A stretch of DNA of 23,262 nucleotides, taken from contig AUXH01000292.1 in NCBI GenBank assembly GCA_000482145.1, positions 1 through 23,262 on the forward strand. The letters are read 5' to 3'. Within the stretch, counting starts at the first letter, position 1; each line of letters opens with the position of its first letter. Position numbers and translations under genes: made by a program. Below, piece by piece: positions 1 to 8,370 of this stretch. Source of the DNA: Strigomonas culicis (lineage: Eukaryota; Euglenozoa; Kinetoplastea; Trypanosomatida; Trypanosomatidae). Under the pieces are notes generated by a model. That model searched no databases. It was not told where the DNA came from and worked only from the letters and a program-made list of their open reading frames with translations.

Positions 1-89
1 AGCAACAGAGGCTTAATGCGGATCTCTTTTGTGCGCAACAACAAATGCATCCCTTGCATCTGTGCGTGCCACTGAAGATCTCGGGTCAT
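1..89 (-). CDS. 5' end of an unidentified gene, cut by the left edge
   Basis: An ATG at 89-87 opens a minus-strand frame that stays open for 29 codons to the window edge (begins MTRDLQWHAQ, with further in-frame Met at codons 11 and 14). It sits 62 bases after an AG at 153-152 that follows a purine-rich plus-strand stretch, so polypyrimidine on the sense strand, at about 181-232. The spacing to the upstream gene is about 550 bases, as elsewhere in this array. Too little is visible to name a family. The inference rests on position, acceptor and open frame; a longer sequence to the left would settle it. Confidence 0.5.
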   Translation of the reverse strand, partial: MTRDLQWHAQMQGMHLLLRTKEIRIKPLL

Positions 90-639
90 GCAATGACAAC
101 GAAGGAAGAGTACGTGCCAGTTTAGTTCGTAAAAAAGGGGGAGATGATTGTCTGAGCGATTCGAACAACACCAATAACAAAAAAAAAGGGTAAAAGGAGA
201 ACAGGAAAGCAAGCGCGAGAGAAGGGAAAGCGTGTGTGTGAGAAAACAAAACTGGTATCACAAAAGGATACTACGTTCATGCTGAGAAAAGAAGAAGTCA
301 TGTCTATTACGGGAGAGCAAAGCACAGCACAACAGGAGTGCAACACGATACAAAGAAGAACAAAAATATATCTATTCAATATATGGAACCGCATGGACTA
401 CGAATCTAATGAGTTCATTTGCGGGCGTGTGTGTGTGTGTGTGTGTATGCGTTTTATAATAACAAACATAATTGAATTAAGGTGTAGTATATAACGGCCC
501 CTGTATCATTCTGCATAAAAGTCAGGAAGAAGAAAACACAGTACCTCTTATCTATACTCAACAAGAATCATCGTGCATACTTCAATAAGCGTCCCAGAGT
601 CCTTGAAACAGAACATCTCGCACTCTGTTCACTCTTCTC
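90..639 (-). other. Intergenic spacer with trans-splice signals and a GT repeat
   Basis: No convincing gene is seen. The stretch carries the 3' flank of the 433-residue membrane protein, a (GT)10 run at 427-446, and towards the left a sense-strand polypyrimidine tract (about 181-232) with the first following AG at 153-152. Open frames here on the minus strand are rich in Phe, Leu and Ser because they translate pyrimidine tracts. Confidence 0.6.
427..446. repeat. (GT)10 microsatellite
   Basis: Uninterrupted GT dinucleotides on the plus strand, inside an intergenic spacer. Confidence 0.9.
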
Positions 640-1941
640 TCATATGTAGGCGTCGAATTTGATCACTTTCTGAGAATTGGAAGATGATTTCTCGTCTTCG
701 AGCCCCTCACTTCCACTATCGCCTTCACTGTGGTGCTTTGGGTGTTTTGGGGTTGCTTTGGACCGCTTCGGTTTCGAATCGCTGCCCCCGATAGCCCCTA
801 CGAGGCAACTACCATCTCTCTGCGGCGTGGGGTAAAAGTTACGCCGTCGGACTTGCTTTCGGTCCGAGTTACTCGGTGAACTGATATAGCTGAGAGGAGT
901 TTCCTGGGCACTGTCCATGCCACTGCGCATGGAAGAGGGAGTGTCAAATAGTGCGACACCTCCGCCTGTACCCGACCGCGATTGCTGGTACGGGCCAGGA
1001 TGGAGCGGGAGGGGACCATGTCCTGTCGTATGACCCTCCTCGTCGTCATCTTCCTCGTACAGGTGCTTCAGGTTGGCCGTGCGTGTAGCTCCACCGTACG
1101 GGTCGGAGGCGGAGTCTGTCGTCCCCGCTCGCCATTTCGAGTTCGATGTGCCACCTTGTGGATCATTGCTACCGACGTGCGAAGTTGTGTTGAGGGTATG
1201 GCGTTGCCGCAACACACCGGCAGGCGTTTGACGCAGGAGCTCCTCCGTGATAGAGTCTCCCGTCTTCCCGAAGATGCCGTTCTGAATACCTTTGCTCACT
1301 GCCGTCATGGCATCCATATCATCGGACAGGTGTGGGTCAATGGGCATTGGAGGGATCCCGCTATCCGCGCCGCTTGCGCCGCTGATCATGTTGCCAGAGA
1401 CACTGTAGTCGTTGGAGTGATTATTGTTGTTAATAACAGGAATTGGCAACAGTGTCTTCTGAGGTGGTACCGGCTGAATAATATAATCCGAAATATAGCT
1501 GATTAGAATAACGACAACGAGTGAACCGAAAACACCTATGAACACCCACAGCCCAAACAGACTGGAGGTGGAGGCAAGAATTACAGGTTCAGTCGTCGTG
1601 GTACCACCGCAAATACAACAAGGACACGAGTCAGATGAGGCGTTACTGGATTCGCCGGTCTCTACTTGCAATGCGTAGGCATGATGAATAGGCAGGTCAT
1701 CTACGGAGTGGTCATTACGGGTCATCGGCGAAGTATGTGCGTTTGCAGAGGCGATTGCGTCCTGGGACTGTTGTGAGCCATCGACCGTTGCGGCGGCTGC
1801 AATGGGAAAGCAGAACGGTCTATTAGACGAAGACAATGATCCCTTTGAGCCGCTATGAAAAAGCGAAGATGAAATGAATAGTAAGATGGCCAGAAGGATG
1901 ATATTTCTTCGACGATAGCCAAGCACGCTGGCTTCCCTCAT
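640..1941 (-). CDS. Single-pass membrane protein with a Cys cluster and long polar tail, unrecognised
   Basis: 433 residues starting at ATG 1941-1939. Residues 12-30 after RRR (NIILLAILLFISSSLFHS) look like a signal peptide or signal anchor. A Ser/Thr-rich segment follows, with NAS and possibly glycosylated sites, then the cluster CPCCICGG at 106-113. A second hydrophobic segment (about 128-152, LFGLWVFIGVFGSLVVVILI) should cross the membrane. The remaining 280 residues are polar and low in complexity: Asn-rich, Gly/Ser-rich, acidic EEDDDEEG, and basic near the end, probably disordered and cytoplasmic. This suggests a type I surface or endomembrane protein. No family was recognised. A plausible trans-splice acceptor lies at 2018-2017, giving a 75-base leader. 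Confidence 0.75.
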   Translation of the reverse strand: MREASVLGYRRRNIILLAILLFISSSLFHSGSKGSLSSSNRPFCFPIAAAATVDGSQQSQDAIASANAHTSPMTRNDHSVDDLPIHHAYALQVETGESSNASSDSCPCCICGGTTTTEPVILASTSSLFGLWVFIGVFGSLVVVILISYISDYIIQPVPPQKTLLPIPVINNNNHSNDYSVSGNMISGASGADSGIPPMPIDPHLSDDMDAMTAVSKGIQNGIFGKTGDSITEELLRQTPAGVLRQRHTLNTTSHVGSNDPQGGTSNSKWRAGTTDSASDPYGGATRTANLKHLYEEDDDEEGHTTGHGPLPLHPGPYQQSRSGTGGGVALFDTPSSMRSGMDSAQETPLSYISSPSNSDRKQVRRRNFYPTPQRDGSCLVGAIGGSDSKPKRSKATPKHPKHHSEGDSGSEGLEDEKSSSNSQKVIKFDAYI

Positions 1942-2452
1942 TGCTCTATGCTAGAAACTTTTCTAAATGTATAGATGAATTCACAGGGAAATAATACTGG
2001 ATGTTTTGCTATTCGACTACACACAAGGTTCGGTACACGTATTCACCGCACCCGACAGATGAAGAGAAGGGAGACAAGGAGACACAGCAGCATACGAAAA
2101 GGTGACGAGAGTAAAGTGAAAAGGTGTATTAATCAAACTCCATTTTTTTTTCCCCTTTAACACGTCTTAATATTTAACACATTTGCTACCTTTGCTATTG
2201 ACAAAACACTTGCTCACCTTTACCAAAAGTAACAACGGAGTTTAGAGTAAACAGTCCATTCACCCAATTCAAACCAGAGAAGCAGAGAGTGATCAATGCT
2301 CACGATTTGTGTGGGTTGTCTCTTTGTTTTTTAAGAATGGTCGATTCATCCATACTACACATGGAGAAACAGCAACAGTCACAAACAAAAACAGCGAAAA
2401 GTGCGCACCACAACCCAAGGTAGCACCGTAGGCAAGCAGCAATGGCACAGCG
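1942..2452 (-). other. Intergenic spacer
   Basis: Contains the 3' flank of the 364-residue gene and the presumed trans-splice signals for the 433-residue gene: a pyrimidine-rich sense stretch at about 2062-2090 and the AG at 2018-2017 after GTGT. A plus-strand T run sits at 2141-2150. No gene is supported. One hydrophobic minus-strand frame (2293-2556) continues out of the end of the neighbouring gene and is treated as chance. Confidence 0.55.
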
Positions 2453-3547
2453 TCACACGACACCCATGAAGCACTTGCGAAGGGCACATTTTCGCTTTTG
2501 GGCTTCGCCTTCCACATTCGGGTCGGAGAAAACGCATGGGATCCACTCTTCATCAATACGTGTAATAAGCTCCCTCACGGTCAGCACTTTCTCCCTCTGT
2601 CGCATAATCGGTGTCCACGTCATGTACGGGACTTTGTTTTTCGCTGCCACCCCACTCTTGCGATGCTCCTCAAGGAGAATACAGAGAATGGAAGAAAACC
2701 ATTGCACCCCTTCTTGTCTCGACAATGTGAGTCTGCTGCCGGAGGAGTCGCGACGGACGTTTTCTTTCAACTCGCCAAAGGTCACACCACAGAGGCATGC
2801 CGTTCCTTGCGACCACGGTTGCGTTCCATGAGAATCGCAAATATAGAAGCTCCATGCCTCCGCATATCGGCTAGACGCGTTATCTTTTGTGTCGTGACAA
2901 ATGGAAAACACCGATACGGTATAATCTCCTGACACAATCACATATCCGCAGATATCCGTGAGACCATCCGAGCTTCGCGGTCGCTTACGGGTATACGACG
3001 TACACATGCTGTTCAACAATCGCATCACTTTCTCTGGTTGATTGTAAAACACAATATCGAACTGCGTTTCCTCGACCCTGGAGGGGAAAAACTCTCGCAA
3101 GTGCAGACACCTATTCAAGTCGCTCGTGGTAGGTCGAGCGCCTTTGGAGGGCCAAAAGGGCAGAGTGAGCTGATGCATCCACGCAGAAATGTAGAGCAGA
3201 TAATTGACGGTCGACGTGGTGCAGCATTCACTCAGCATCACAGCGAACCCTAGTGAAGAGAGGAGTACCGCAGAAAGCGTGGCAAAGGTCTGGCAGCAGT
3301 CGTTTGTCAATGGAGGTAGCACAGACGACATGGCGGTGGTGCGGGCATTAAATTGAGACTTAGAGCCTTTCACGCAAAAGAGCAAGTGCTCTTGTATAAA
3401 GTCAGGAACGCCATTTCTTCTACACGTAACATCCTCGAAACAGAGATCGATCAATTTACCGTGCATCCGCCTTCTATGCTCCTCTTCCCGCGCAAGTTTA
3501 CGGTTGGGCTTAGTGGCGCATGAAGAAGAGCCTTCTTTCGCATTCAT
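2453..3547 (-). CDS. Unrecognised 364-residue protein, possible papain-like thiol protease
   Basis: Starts at ATG 3547-3545, 75 bases after a clear acceptor (AG 3624-3623). The N-terminus is basic. Residues 80-100 (LTNDCCQTFATLSAVLLSSL) place a Cys pair (84, 85) at the start of a predicted helix. Residues 200-217 form beta-like strands (GYVIVSGDYTVSVF), followed at 231-241 by AWSFYICDSHG, which puts Asp238 and His240 after a strand. Cys at a helix start, then Asp-x-His about 155 residues later, is the arrangement of the deubiquitinase family C76. That match is by motif shape only, so the activity is an inference. The C-terminal third is Cys- and charge-rich with no recognised domain. It could equally be a kinetoplastid-specific protein without catalysis. 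Confidence 0.7.
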   Translation of the reverse strand: MNAKEGSSSCATKPNRKLAREEEHRRRMHGKLIDLCFEDVTCRRNGVPDFIQEHLLFCVKGSKSQFNARTTAMSSVLPPLTNDCCQTFATLSAVLLSSLGFAVMLSECCTTSTVNYLLYISAWMHQLTLPFWPSKGARPTTSDLNRCLHLREFFPSRVEETQFDIVFYNQPEKVMRLLNSMCTSYTRKRPRSSDGLTDICGYVIVSGDYTVSVFSICHDTKDNASSRYAEAWSFYICDSHGTQPWSQGTACLCGVTFGELKENVRRDSSGSRLTLSRQEGVQWFSSILCILLEEHRKSGVAAKNKVPYMTWTPIMRQREKVLTVRELITRIDEEWIPCVFSDPNVEGEAQKRKCALRKCFMGVV

Positions 3548-3622
3548 CTATTGCATTCAGTAGGTTATTGGTTAGTGGAGAATGGACACACCAAAGCACA
3601 CTCACAGCTGTTTGTCACAACA

Positions 3623-3668
3623 CTACCACAATGACAAGATAAGAAGGAAAAGAAGGATGAGAAGAGAC
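3623..3668 (-). promoter_or_regulatory. Spliced-leader trans-splice acceptor for the 364-residue gene
   Basis: On the sense strand a pyrimidine-rich stretch (CTCTTCTCATCCTTCTTTTC) is followed by the first AG at 3624-3623, in the context TTGTGGTAG. The leader would be 75 bases. Confidence 0.6.
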
Positions 3669-4161
3669 ACTCCGAAAAAGCACTTGAATGTACAGTAATC
3701 GTACAGCATTCATTGTCCACGGTTTTAGTCATAATCGTTGTGATCTCATCAAGTGCGACAATGAAAATAACCCACTTTTTCGTTGTAGTTGTTTCGTTAT
3801 TATTATTGTAATCGTCTACACGGAAAGACGGAAAAAGAGTTCTTTTTTTTTTTCGGATAAAAAAATTCTATGGTAAGAATTTACGAAGCCTATTATCTCT
3901 CCAATCAACAAGCCACCAAACAAAAAAGACAAAGCCAGGACAAGGAAAAGTAAAAAAAAAAGAGGAGCCGTCGAAGCAACAGAAAAAAAAAAGGTAAGAC
4001 GAAAGATATATTTTTTCTCTTTCCTCTTTGCTCTTAAGCGTGTGTATGCATATCATTTCTCATGTTTTACTCTTGCTCTACCTCCTGATGACCTCGGTCG
4101 CCCATTCTCTGTATTGTTGCTGTTATTACACTATTTGCTTCGTCTCGCAGCCATGCTAAAA

Positions 4162-4194
<33 letters not shown>
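4162..4194. repeat. (AAT)11 microsatellite
   Basis: About eleven AAT units on the plus strand in the spacer downstream of LSM12, so a UUA tract in the transcript's 3' flank. Confidence 0.9.
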
Positions 4195-4196
<2 letters not shown>

Positions 4197-4284
4197 AGAG
4201 TATAATTAAAAGAGAATATTTATTTTTCATCTCAAAAAAAAAAAAGGGCAGTGGAAACATAAACATGCATATACGCAAATGCAT

Positions 4285-4860
4285 TTACTTGTTGTCTATC
4301 TTTTTCTGTATGCGGTTCACCAAGGCCTGTTCTTTCTCCGGTGCACCATCCACTAGCGTTGCCTTGGCCTTTGTCCAGTCGGGATCCCCCACAATGATTA
4401 CATCGTCATTAACGCGGATAACCTCTTCCGCCTCATTCCAGCTGATGTCAGGGTAAACACGAGCCACCTTAAGAAGGACATCGCATGCGGCAATAGGTGT
4501 GTTCTCATTCAGAGTGTCCAGGTACTTCTGACGCTCCATTTCTGCCTTCTTGAGCTGCAGGCTAGCATGTTTGAAGATGGACTTGTCACGGCCAGCGTGC
4601 ATGGACGGAAGCATGTTAAACGGCTCGATAGAACTCGGCAGCATGTTCTTCTCAGAGGGTTCTGATTCCAACTTCCAGTCCTTAATAAAGTTTGTACGAA
4701 TCATCTTCACCGATGGGTTCTCTTCGCTGGGATTTTGAAGTAGCACGAGCACACCTTCCGTAGGGTTGTACGTGAAAATAGTACCGCTTACTTGCGTGCC
4801 ATTTACCAGCGTCACGTCGACGTAGCATCCCACGACGTCTTCTTGGTTGACAATGCTCAT
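4285..4860 (-). CDS. LSM12: LSM12-like protein (Lsm fold plus AD domain)
   Basis: 191 residues from ATG 4860-4858, a usual length for LSM12. Residues 1-62 read as a divergent Lsm fold: VVGCYVDVTLVNGTQVSGTI, then FTYNPTEGVLVLL and a closing strand near KMIRTNFIKDW. Residues 90-190 fit the anticodon-binding-like AD domain: a helix (KHASLQLKKAEMERQKYL), then DISWNEAEEVIRVNDDVIIV and a C-terminal helix. In yeast and animals LSM12 partners Pbp1/ataxin-2. In Trypanosoma brucei it belongs to the MKT1-PBP1 complex, which promotes translation and stability of bound mRNAs in the cytoplasm. Its trans-splice acceptor is strong (AG 4911-4910, leader 49 bases). Confidence 0.88.
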   Translation of the reverse strand: MSIVNQEDVVGCYVDVTLVNGTQVSGTIFTYNPTEGVLVLLQNPSEENPSVKMIRTNFIKDWKLESEPSEKNMLPSSIEPFNMLPSMHAGRDKSIFKHASLQLKKAEMERQKYLDTLNENTPIAACDVLLKVARVYPDISWNEAEEVIRVNDDVIIVGDPDWTKAKATLVDGAPEKEQALVNRIQKKIDNK

Positions 4861-4909
4861 TTTCTTATTTTCGCTTGCTCACTTAAATATGGAGTAAAAA
4901 TCTAAAAGA

Positions 4910-4961
4910 CTAGCACGTCCGGAAAAAGAAAACGTAAACAAACGAGAAAAGGGAGAGGGAA
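4910..4961 (-). promoter_or_regulatory. Spliced-leader trans-splice acceptor for LSM12
   Basis: The sense strand has a long pyrimidine tract (TTCCCTCTCCCTTTTCTCG and onward), then the first AG at 4911-4910 in GTGCTAG. A second AG lies eight bases further on. The leader would be about 49 bases. Confidence 0.65.
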
Positions 4962-5227
4962 TGAAATAATCCAACTATAAGAGCACACAAGTGCCATAAA
5001 AACAAGAGGGAAGGCGTGAAGAAAAAGACAAATATGTGGGAGAACGGAGAATTGAGAAATTGAAAAGGAAAAAAAACCAGCAAAACTTCGGTTCTCTTGT
5101 ACCTGCTAACGTTAAAGACTTACCGCAGTGAAATCGCGCATCATCACTGATATTCATTCCTTAATACGTGCCAGTGTATCAAAAACGTAACTTAGTGAAG
5201 TCATTTGAGTTTTGCATATGTGACGAG

Positions 5228-5251
5228 TATATATATATATATATATATATA
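5228..5251. repeat. (AT)12 microsatellite
   Basis: Alternating AT without interruption in the 3' flank of the 267-residue gene. Confidence 0.9.
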
Positions 5252-5284
5252 GTAGAAGGTTGAACACAGTTGATTACTGGTTTG

Positions 5285-6088
5285 TTACGGTTGGTAGACA
5301 TAATCCCTTCCCTTCCGGGAGTAGATAAAGACATTTTTCGATTTTCCCAAATTAACGATTTCGCGTCCTGGTGTTGCATTGGTACCCAGGAAAAGGTGAA
5401 GCGGCTTCCGTAAAAGCTCTCCGTAGAGTAGTTTCAGTTGCCGGTGACGGTCACCGTCCGGCGGATCTCGGACAAACTGTTGTAAAAAAGTGCCGCTTGC
5501 AGCAAGCTGGGTGATATTATTCGCGCTGATTGTATTACTGAAGCTCACTAGCGCAGACGCCGCCGGGGCTTTGAGAATACCATCAAACCAAAGGGAGGGA
5601 GGCAGTTTATCACTATTAGCAGCGTTGAACTGATTCCTCAGATCAAAGTCCGCGGCACGAAACACCAGCTTATAGTCAATAGGATCCATCCGGTGTTCCA
5701 TCTGAAAGGGCGACCCAGTGCTGCAGCAAATAGCCTTCAGCACGCAGTAGCTGGCGTTACTTTTCGCACGGCGGGGTAGCAGCTGGTACACGTTCTGATC
5801 CTTATGCATCGCCACCAACTCGGACCAGTTGTCCACGAGAATCGGCTGACCCACCGGGTGCGAAGAGGGGATGGTGCCACCATAGGAAGTCATGACACTA
5901 AGCTGTTGCGGGCTCACACATTCAAACACGAGTGACTTTGCCTCATAAGCGTCGAAAACTCTATTATGTAGTTTTTGCTGCGTCACCTTCCCCGTCACGT
6001 CACGGAGTCGAACTACAATAGTTTGTAAGCTAGTATTTAAAAGTGACATTTGGAGAACTTTAAGAGGAATTGGTACGTAGACGATCAT
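5285..6088 (-). CDS. Conserved-looking protein of 267 residues, unrecognised
   Basis: The ATG at 6088-6086 is taken as the start. The open frame continues 15 codons upstream, but only by translating a GT repeat into alternating Cys and Val, and without an ATG. A second Met at residue 14 (MSLLNTSLQT) is an alternative start. The protein looks globular, with mixed beta strands and short helices (LQTIVVRLRDVTGK, KSLVFECVSP), no transmembrane segment and no low-complexity stretch. The C-terminus is basic and aromatic (KNVFIYSRKGRDYVYQP). No family or catalytic motif was recognised. The first residues (MIVYVPIPLKVLQM) are hydrophobic but not a clear targeting peptide. Confidence 0.75.
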   Translation of the reverse strand: MIVYVPIPLKVLQMSLLNTSLQTIVVRLRDVTGKVTQQKLHNRVFDAYEAKSLVFECVSPQQLSVMTSYGGTIPSSHPVGQPILVDNWSELVAMHKDQNVYQLLPRRAKSNASYCVLKAICCSTGSPFQMEHRMDPIDYKLVFRAADFDLRNQFNAANSDKLPPSLWFDGILKAPAASALVSFSNTISANNITQLAASGTFLQQFVRDPPDGDRHRQLKLLYGELLRKPLHLFLGTNATPGREIVNLGKSKNVFIYSRKGRDYVYQP

Positions 6089-6104
6089 TTTACACGGTTG
6101 CACA

Positions 6105-6137
<33 letters not shown>

Positions 6138-6609
6138 CAGGATAGAACGAAGTGAGACGGTGAAGTCGCTTGGGTCTCCTATTTGGACAATGTGATTGGT
6201 TGAAAATGTCTATAAAGTAATGGTAACATAGAAAGATCAATAAATCACACGAACACACGCGCCCACATACACACATATACACACACAAACACATACATAC
6301 ATACATATATATATGTAAATAGTAATGAAAAAAAAATACTCATAAACCTCTTAGAACATTCAAGTTCTTCGTTGAATAACATACTTGCTCCCATCTCAAC
6401 CTGTAACTCTTCTTTTTCAGCTCTACCGTCTTGTACATTCGTCTCATTATTGTGTTGGTAACTTACAAATAAGCGTACAGGTCGAGTGAGAACACATTGT
6501 CTTTTATGGGTTGGTATAAATAAATAGAGGTGTGTTTCACGGAAACACCATCTCTACTTCTTCCGCTATCCAAGAGCCCTACCGTACAAAATGTGGCGCA
6601 CACCAGTGC
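6089..6609 (-). other. Intergenic spacer dominated by CA and TA repeats
   Basis: Contains the (CA)n run at 6106-6136, a degenerate CA/TACA/TA stretch at about 6241-6315, and the 3' flank of the DCAF7-like gene. A possible acceptor for the 267-residue gene is AG 6211-6210 (CTTTATAG), which would put the GT repeat inside a leader of about 121 bases. No gene was seen. Confidence 0.6.
6106..6136. repeat. (CA)15 microsatellite next to a start codon
   Basis: Uninterrupted CA on the plus strand, GT on the sense strand, ending 17 bases before the ATG of the 267-residue gene. Confidence 0.92.
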
Positions 6610-7662
6610 TTAGAAGCGCAATAGTTGAACTCCTTCGCTTGTCGTGATGCCGAACCAATTCTCCTCGCTCATTTTGTTTTCTCCCAGAACACGCCAAACC
6701 ACGTTGTTAATGGGTGTTTCACAGGTAAACTGATACTTCGATTCACTTACATCTGCATTGGCATCCCATATGCACGCCATGGCATCCTCCCCCACCGTGC
6801 AGATGTTTTGCGCCGACGAGGGGGACCAGGCCATGCCGTTGATAGGCTGCTTGTGGCCGTTTGAGAGCACCGAAGCCGGAACAGAGGGGTATCGTATGTC
6901 CACCACAACTGCCTCAGCGCTCTCAATGCCAAATGTAGAAATGTAGTTCGAATCCTGCTGGTTCCACGCGACACGCAGCAACGGCGAAAGGCCATTGGTC
7001 TCGTAGAGAATGGTGCAGTGGTCCATGTCGCGCAGGTCAAAAAGACGCACCGATCCGTCTGCGCCGCAGCTCGCGAACGTGTAGCTCGAGGACACCGCAA
7101 AGGCCATGTCGTATACCTCCTTGTCGTGCGCTACAAGCTTTGTTTTCTGCTGATTGCTTTCGAGGTCCCAAATGGTGACGGTAGTGTCCAGCGAACAGCA
7201 CCCCACAATGGATAGGTTGTCCCGATTCCAGTCACAAGAAGTAATCGGCGAGCACACCTCGTTAGGCCTCCCGTTATCAAACACTCGTTTGACTGTCGCC
7301 TTTGATTGAATTGTGCGTCCCTTCTCCGTGTCGGAGGCCTCACTGGGTGGCAGGTCCGTGATTTCCCAGAGTCGCAAGTAGTCTGCTGTGGTGATGATGT
7401 AGTCGTTGGCCATCTTCTTTGGGGAAAACATGGTTTTCGTCGGTGGATAGCAATGCTCCCACATTGCTCGGCAAATCAACTGGTCGTTTTCATCCTTTTC
7501 TATAATTTCCACAAAGTTAAGGTAATCCTGCACAAATGAGGAGACAACCAATCTAAAAGGGATATCATCTCTACCGCACCAAGACAGGCTGTTCGCTACC
7601 CATGAAGTTTTGTACTTGAGGGACGTTTTGGTCGTTCTGCTGCTGGGGCATGGATCGGACAT
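6610..7662 (-). CDS. DCAF7: WD40 repeat protein of the DCAF7/HAN11/TTG1 family
   Basis: 350 residues from ATG 7662-7660, close to the family's usual length of about 340. WD40 blades fill the protein. The diagnostic centre is TSCDWNRDNLSIVGCCSLDTT (about 141-161) with TVTIWDLE, then KLVAHDKEVYDMAF, FASCGADGSVRLFDLRDMDH (about 196-215), a WNQQDSNYISTFGIES segment, NGMAWSPSSAQNICTVGED, and a C-terminal blade ending GVQLLRF. These are nearly the family sequences of animal DCAF7 and plant TTG1. Members act as scaffolds: DCAF7 binds DYRK/HIPK kinases and CUL4-DDB1. The role in kinetoplastids is not evident from sequence. A strong pyrimidine tract and AG at 7795-7794 lie upstream, giving a leader of about 131 bases. 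Confidence 0.88.
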   Translation of the reverse strand: MSDPCPSSRTTKTSLKYKTSWVANSLSWCGRDDIPFRLVVSSFVQDYLNFVEIIEKDENDQLICRAMWEHCYPPTKTMFSPKKMANDYIITTADYLRLWEITDLPPSEASDTEKGRTIQSKATVKRVFDNGRPNEVCSPITSCDWNRDNLSIVGCCSLDTTVTIWDLESNQQKTKLVAHDKEVYDMAFAVSSSYTFASCGADGSVRLFDLRDMDHCTILYETNGLSPLLRVAWNQQDSNYISTFGIESAEAVVVDIRYPSVPASVLSNGHKQPINGMAWSPSSAQNICTVGEDAMACIWDANADVSESKYQFTCETPINNVVWRVLGENKMSEENWFGITTSEGVQLLRF

Positions 7663-8106
7663 TTTCTTCTTCCCTTTTCACTGTGCTCTTCCACGGAGCT
7701 AAAGCGACTTCTTTCTTGCACGCGGATGTGAGGAAGATAGTGTTTTTCTGAACGTTCGCGTCAAAAGCAGGCAACGATAATATGAGGCAATTGCTAATTA
7801 TAGATCGACGCAACGAGTCGTAATATAAATTGAAAAAGAAAAGAGGAGGGGGGAAAAAAGTGCATCTAACAAGAAAACAGAGTGATCAACTGCTATCAAT
7901 GCAAAGGAGTAAATTGGAAGGAGCGAACATAAACTGTAGAACCGACACTCAACTCTCTTTTTTTTGTTTTTATACATCAGTGAGGGAGAATTTTAAAAAA
8001 AAGATGCTCTAGTGATATATATAGTTTTTTTTTTTGACTTTCACAAGACGAAGAGAAACAACCACAAATCAAAGAAAAGGAAACAAAGAGAATATCGATC
8101 TAAATA
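7663..8106 (-). other. Intergenic spacer
   Basis: Holds the trans-splice signals of the DCAF7-like gene and T or A runs (for example plus-strand T run 8024-8035). An open frame at 7571-7813 overlaps the WD40 gene out of frame and is not supported. Confidence 0.6.
7794..7860 (-). promoter_or_regulatory. Spliced-leader trans-splice acceptor for the DCAF7-like gene
   Basis: An almost pure sense-strand pyrimidine run lies at 7831-7860 (CCCCCCTCCTCTTTTCTTTT). The first AG after it is at 7795-7794 in TATAATTAG. Confidence 0.65.
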
Positions 8107-8370
8107 TTACTGCTGCTGCTGCTGTTCATTGAGCTTTTTCCTCAGTGTCTCAACCTCCGCACGCAAACGCGCATTTTCCTGCTGAAGTGCCTCATAATCA
8201 GCTGCAGAAGCACCACCAAGAATCCGTTTGATGTATTCAACGGGTTGGTCCGGTTTCTCCGGCTCCTCGTACAAGTTGACAAGGACGCGTGTTAGCGAAT
8301 CGATGACCTGGTTCGTTTCAAGGTATTTACGGAACTCTTCCTTCTTGGCTTCACTGGAGTGGTACGACAT
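8107..8370 (-). CDS. MYCBP: MYCBP/AMY-1 homologue
   Basis: 87 residues from ATG 8370-8368; the frame extends upstream but has no further ATG. The core (KKEEFRKYLETNQVIDSLTR, then VLVNLYEEPEKPDQPVEYIK) matches animal MYCBP almost position by position. A leucine-zipper coiled coil (YEALQQENARLRAEVETLRK) and five Gln encoded by a CAG run close the protein. The N-terminal part is a helical dimerisation module. Family members bind A-kinase anchoring proteins, and the Chlamydomonas homologue FAP174 is in the flagellar central pair, so a flagellar role in this organism is a reasonable inference. The first AG after the upstream pyrimidine tract lies only one base before the ATG, which is odd. Confidence 0.92.
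   Translation of the reverse strand: MSYHSSEAKKEEFRKYLETNQVIDSLTRVLVNLYEEPEKPDQPVEYIKRILGGASAADYEALQQENARLRAEVETLRKKLNEQQQQQ
8110..8124 (-). repeat. (CAG)5 coding for a C-terminal Gln run
   Basis: Five CAG codons directly before the TAA stop of the MYCBP homologue. Confidence 0.9.

Larger units (their letters stand above)
3548..4284 (-). other. Intergenic spacer with trans-splice signals and an AAT repeat
   Basis: Longer than most spacers here. It holds the acceptor of the 364-residue gene (AG 3624-3623), several plus-strand A runs (for example 3951-3961 and 3981-3991) that are U runs in the transcript, and an AAT tract at about 4162-4194 just after the LSM12 stop. The only frames are Phe/Lys-rich translations of these tracts. 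Confidence 0.6.
4861..5284 (-). other. Intergenic spacer
   Basis: Carries the LSM12 acceptor and, near the stop of the 267-residue gene, an AT dinucleotide run at 5228-5251. No gene was seen. Confidence 0.65.

Noticed and set aside
982..1506. Plus-strand frame of 174 codons antisense to the 433-residue membrane protein
   Set aside because: The minus-strand frame has a signal segment, membrane helix and an ATG at normal spacing; the antisense frame has no feature and would break strand uniformity.
2293..2556. Hydrophobic minus-strand frame overlapping the end of the 364-residue gene
   Set aside because: Its first third is a shadow of the neighbouring coding sequence and the rest lies in U-rich 3' flank; no acceptor precedes it.
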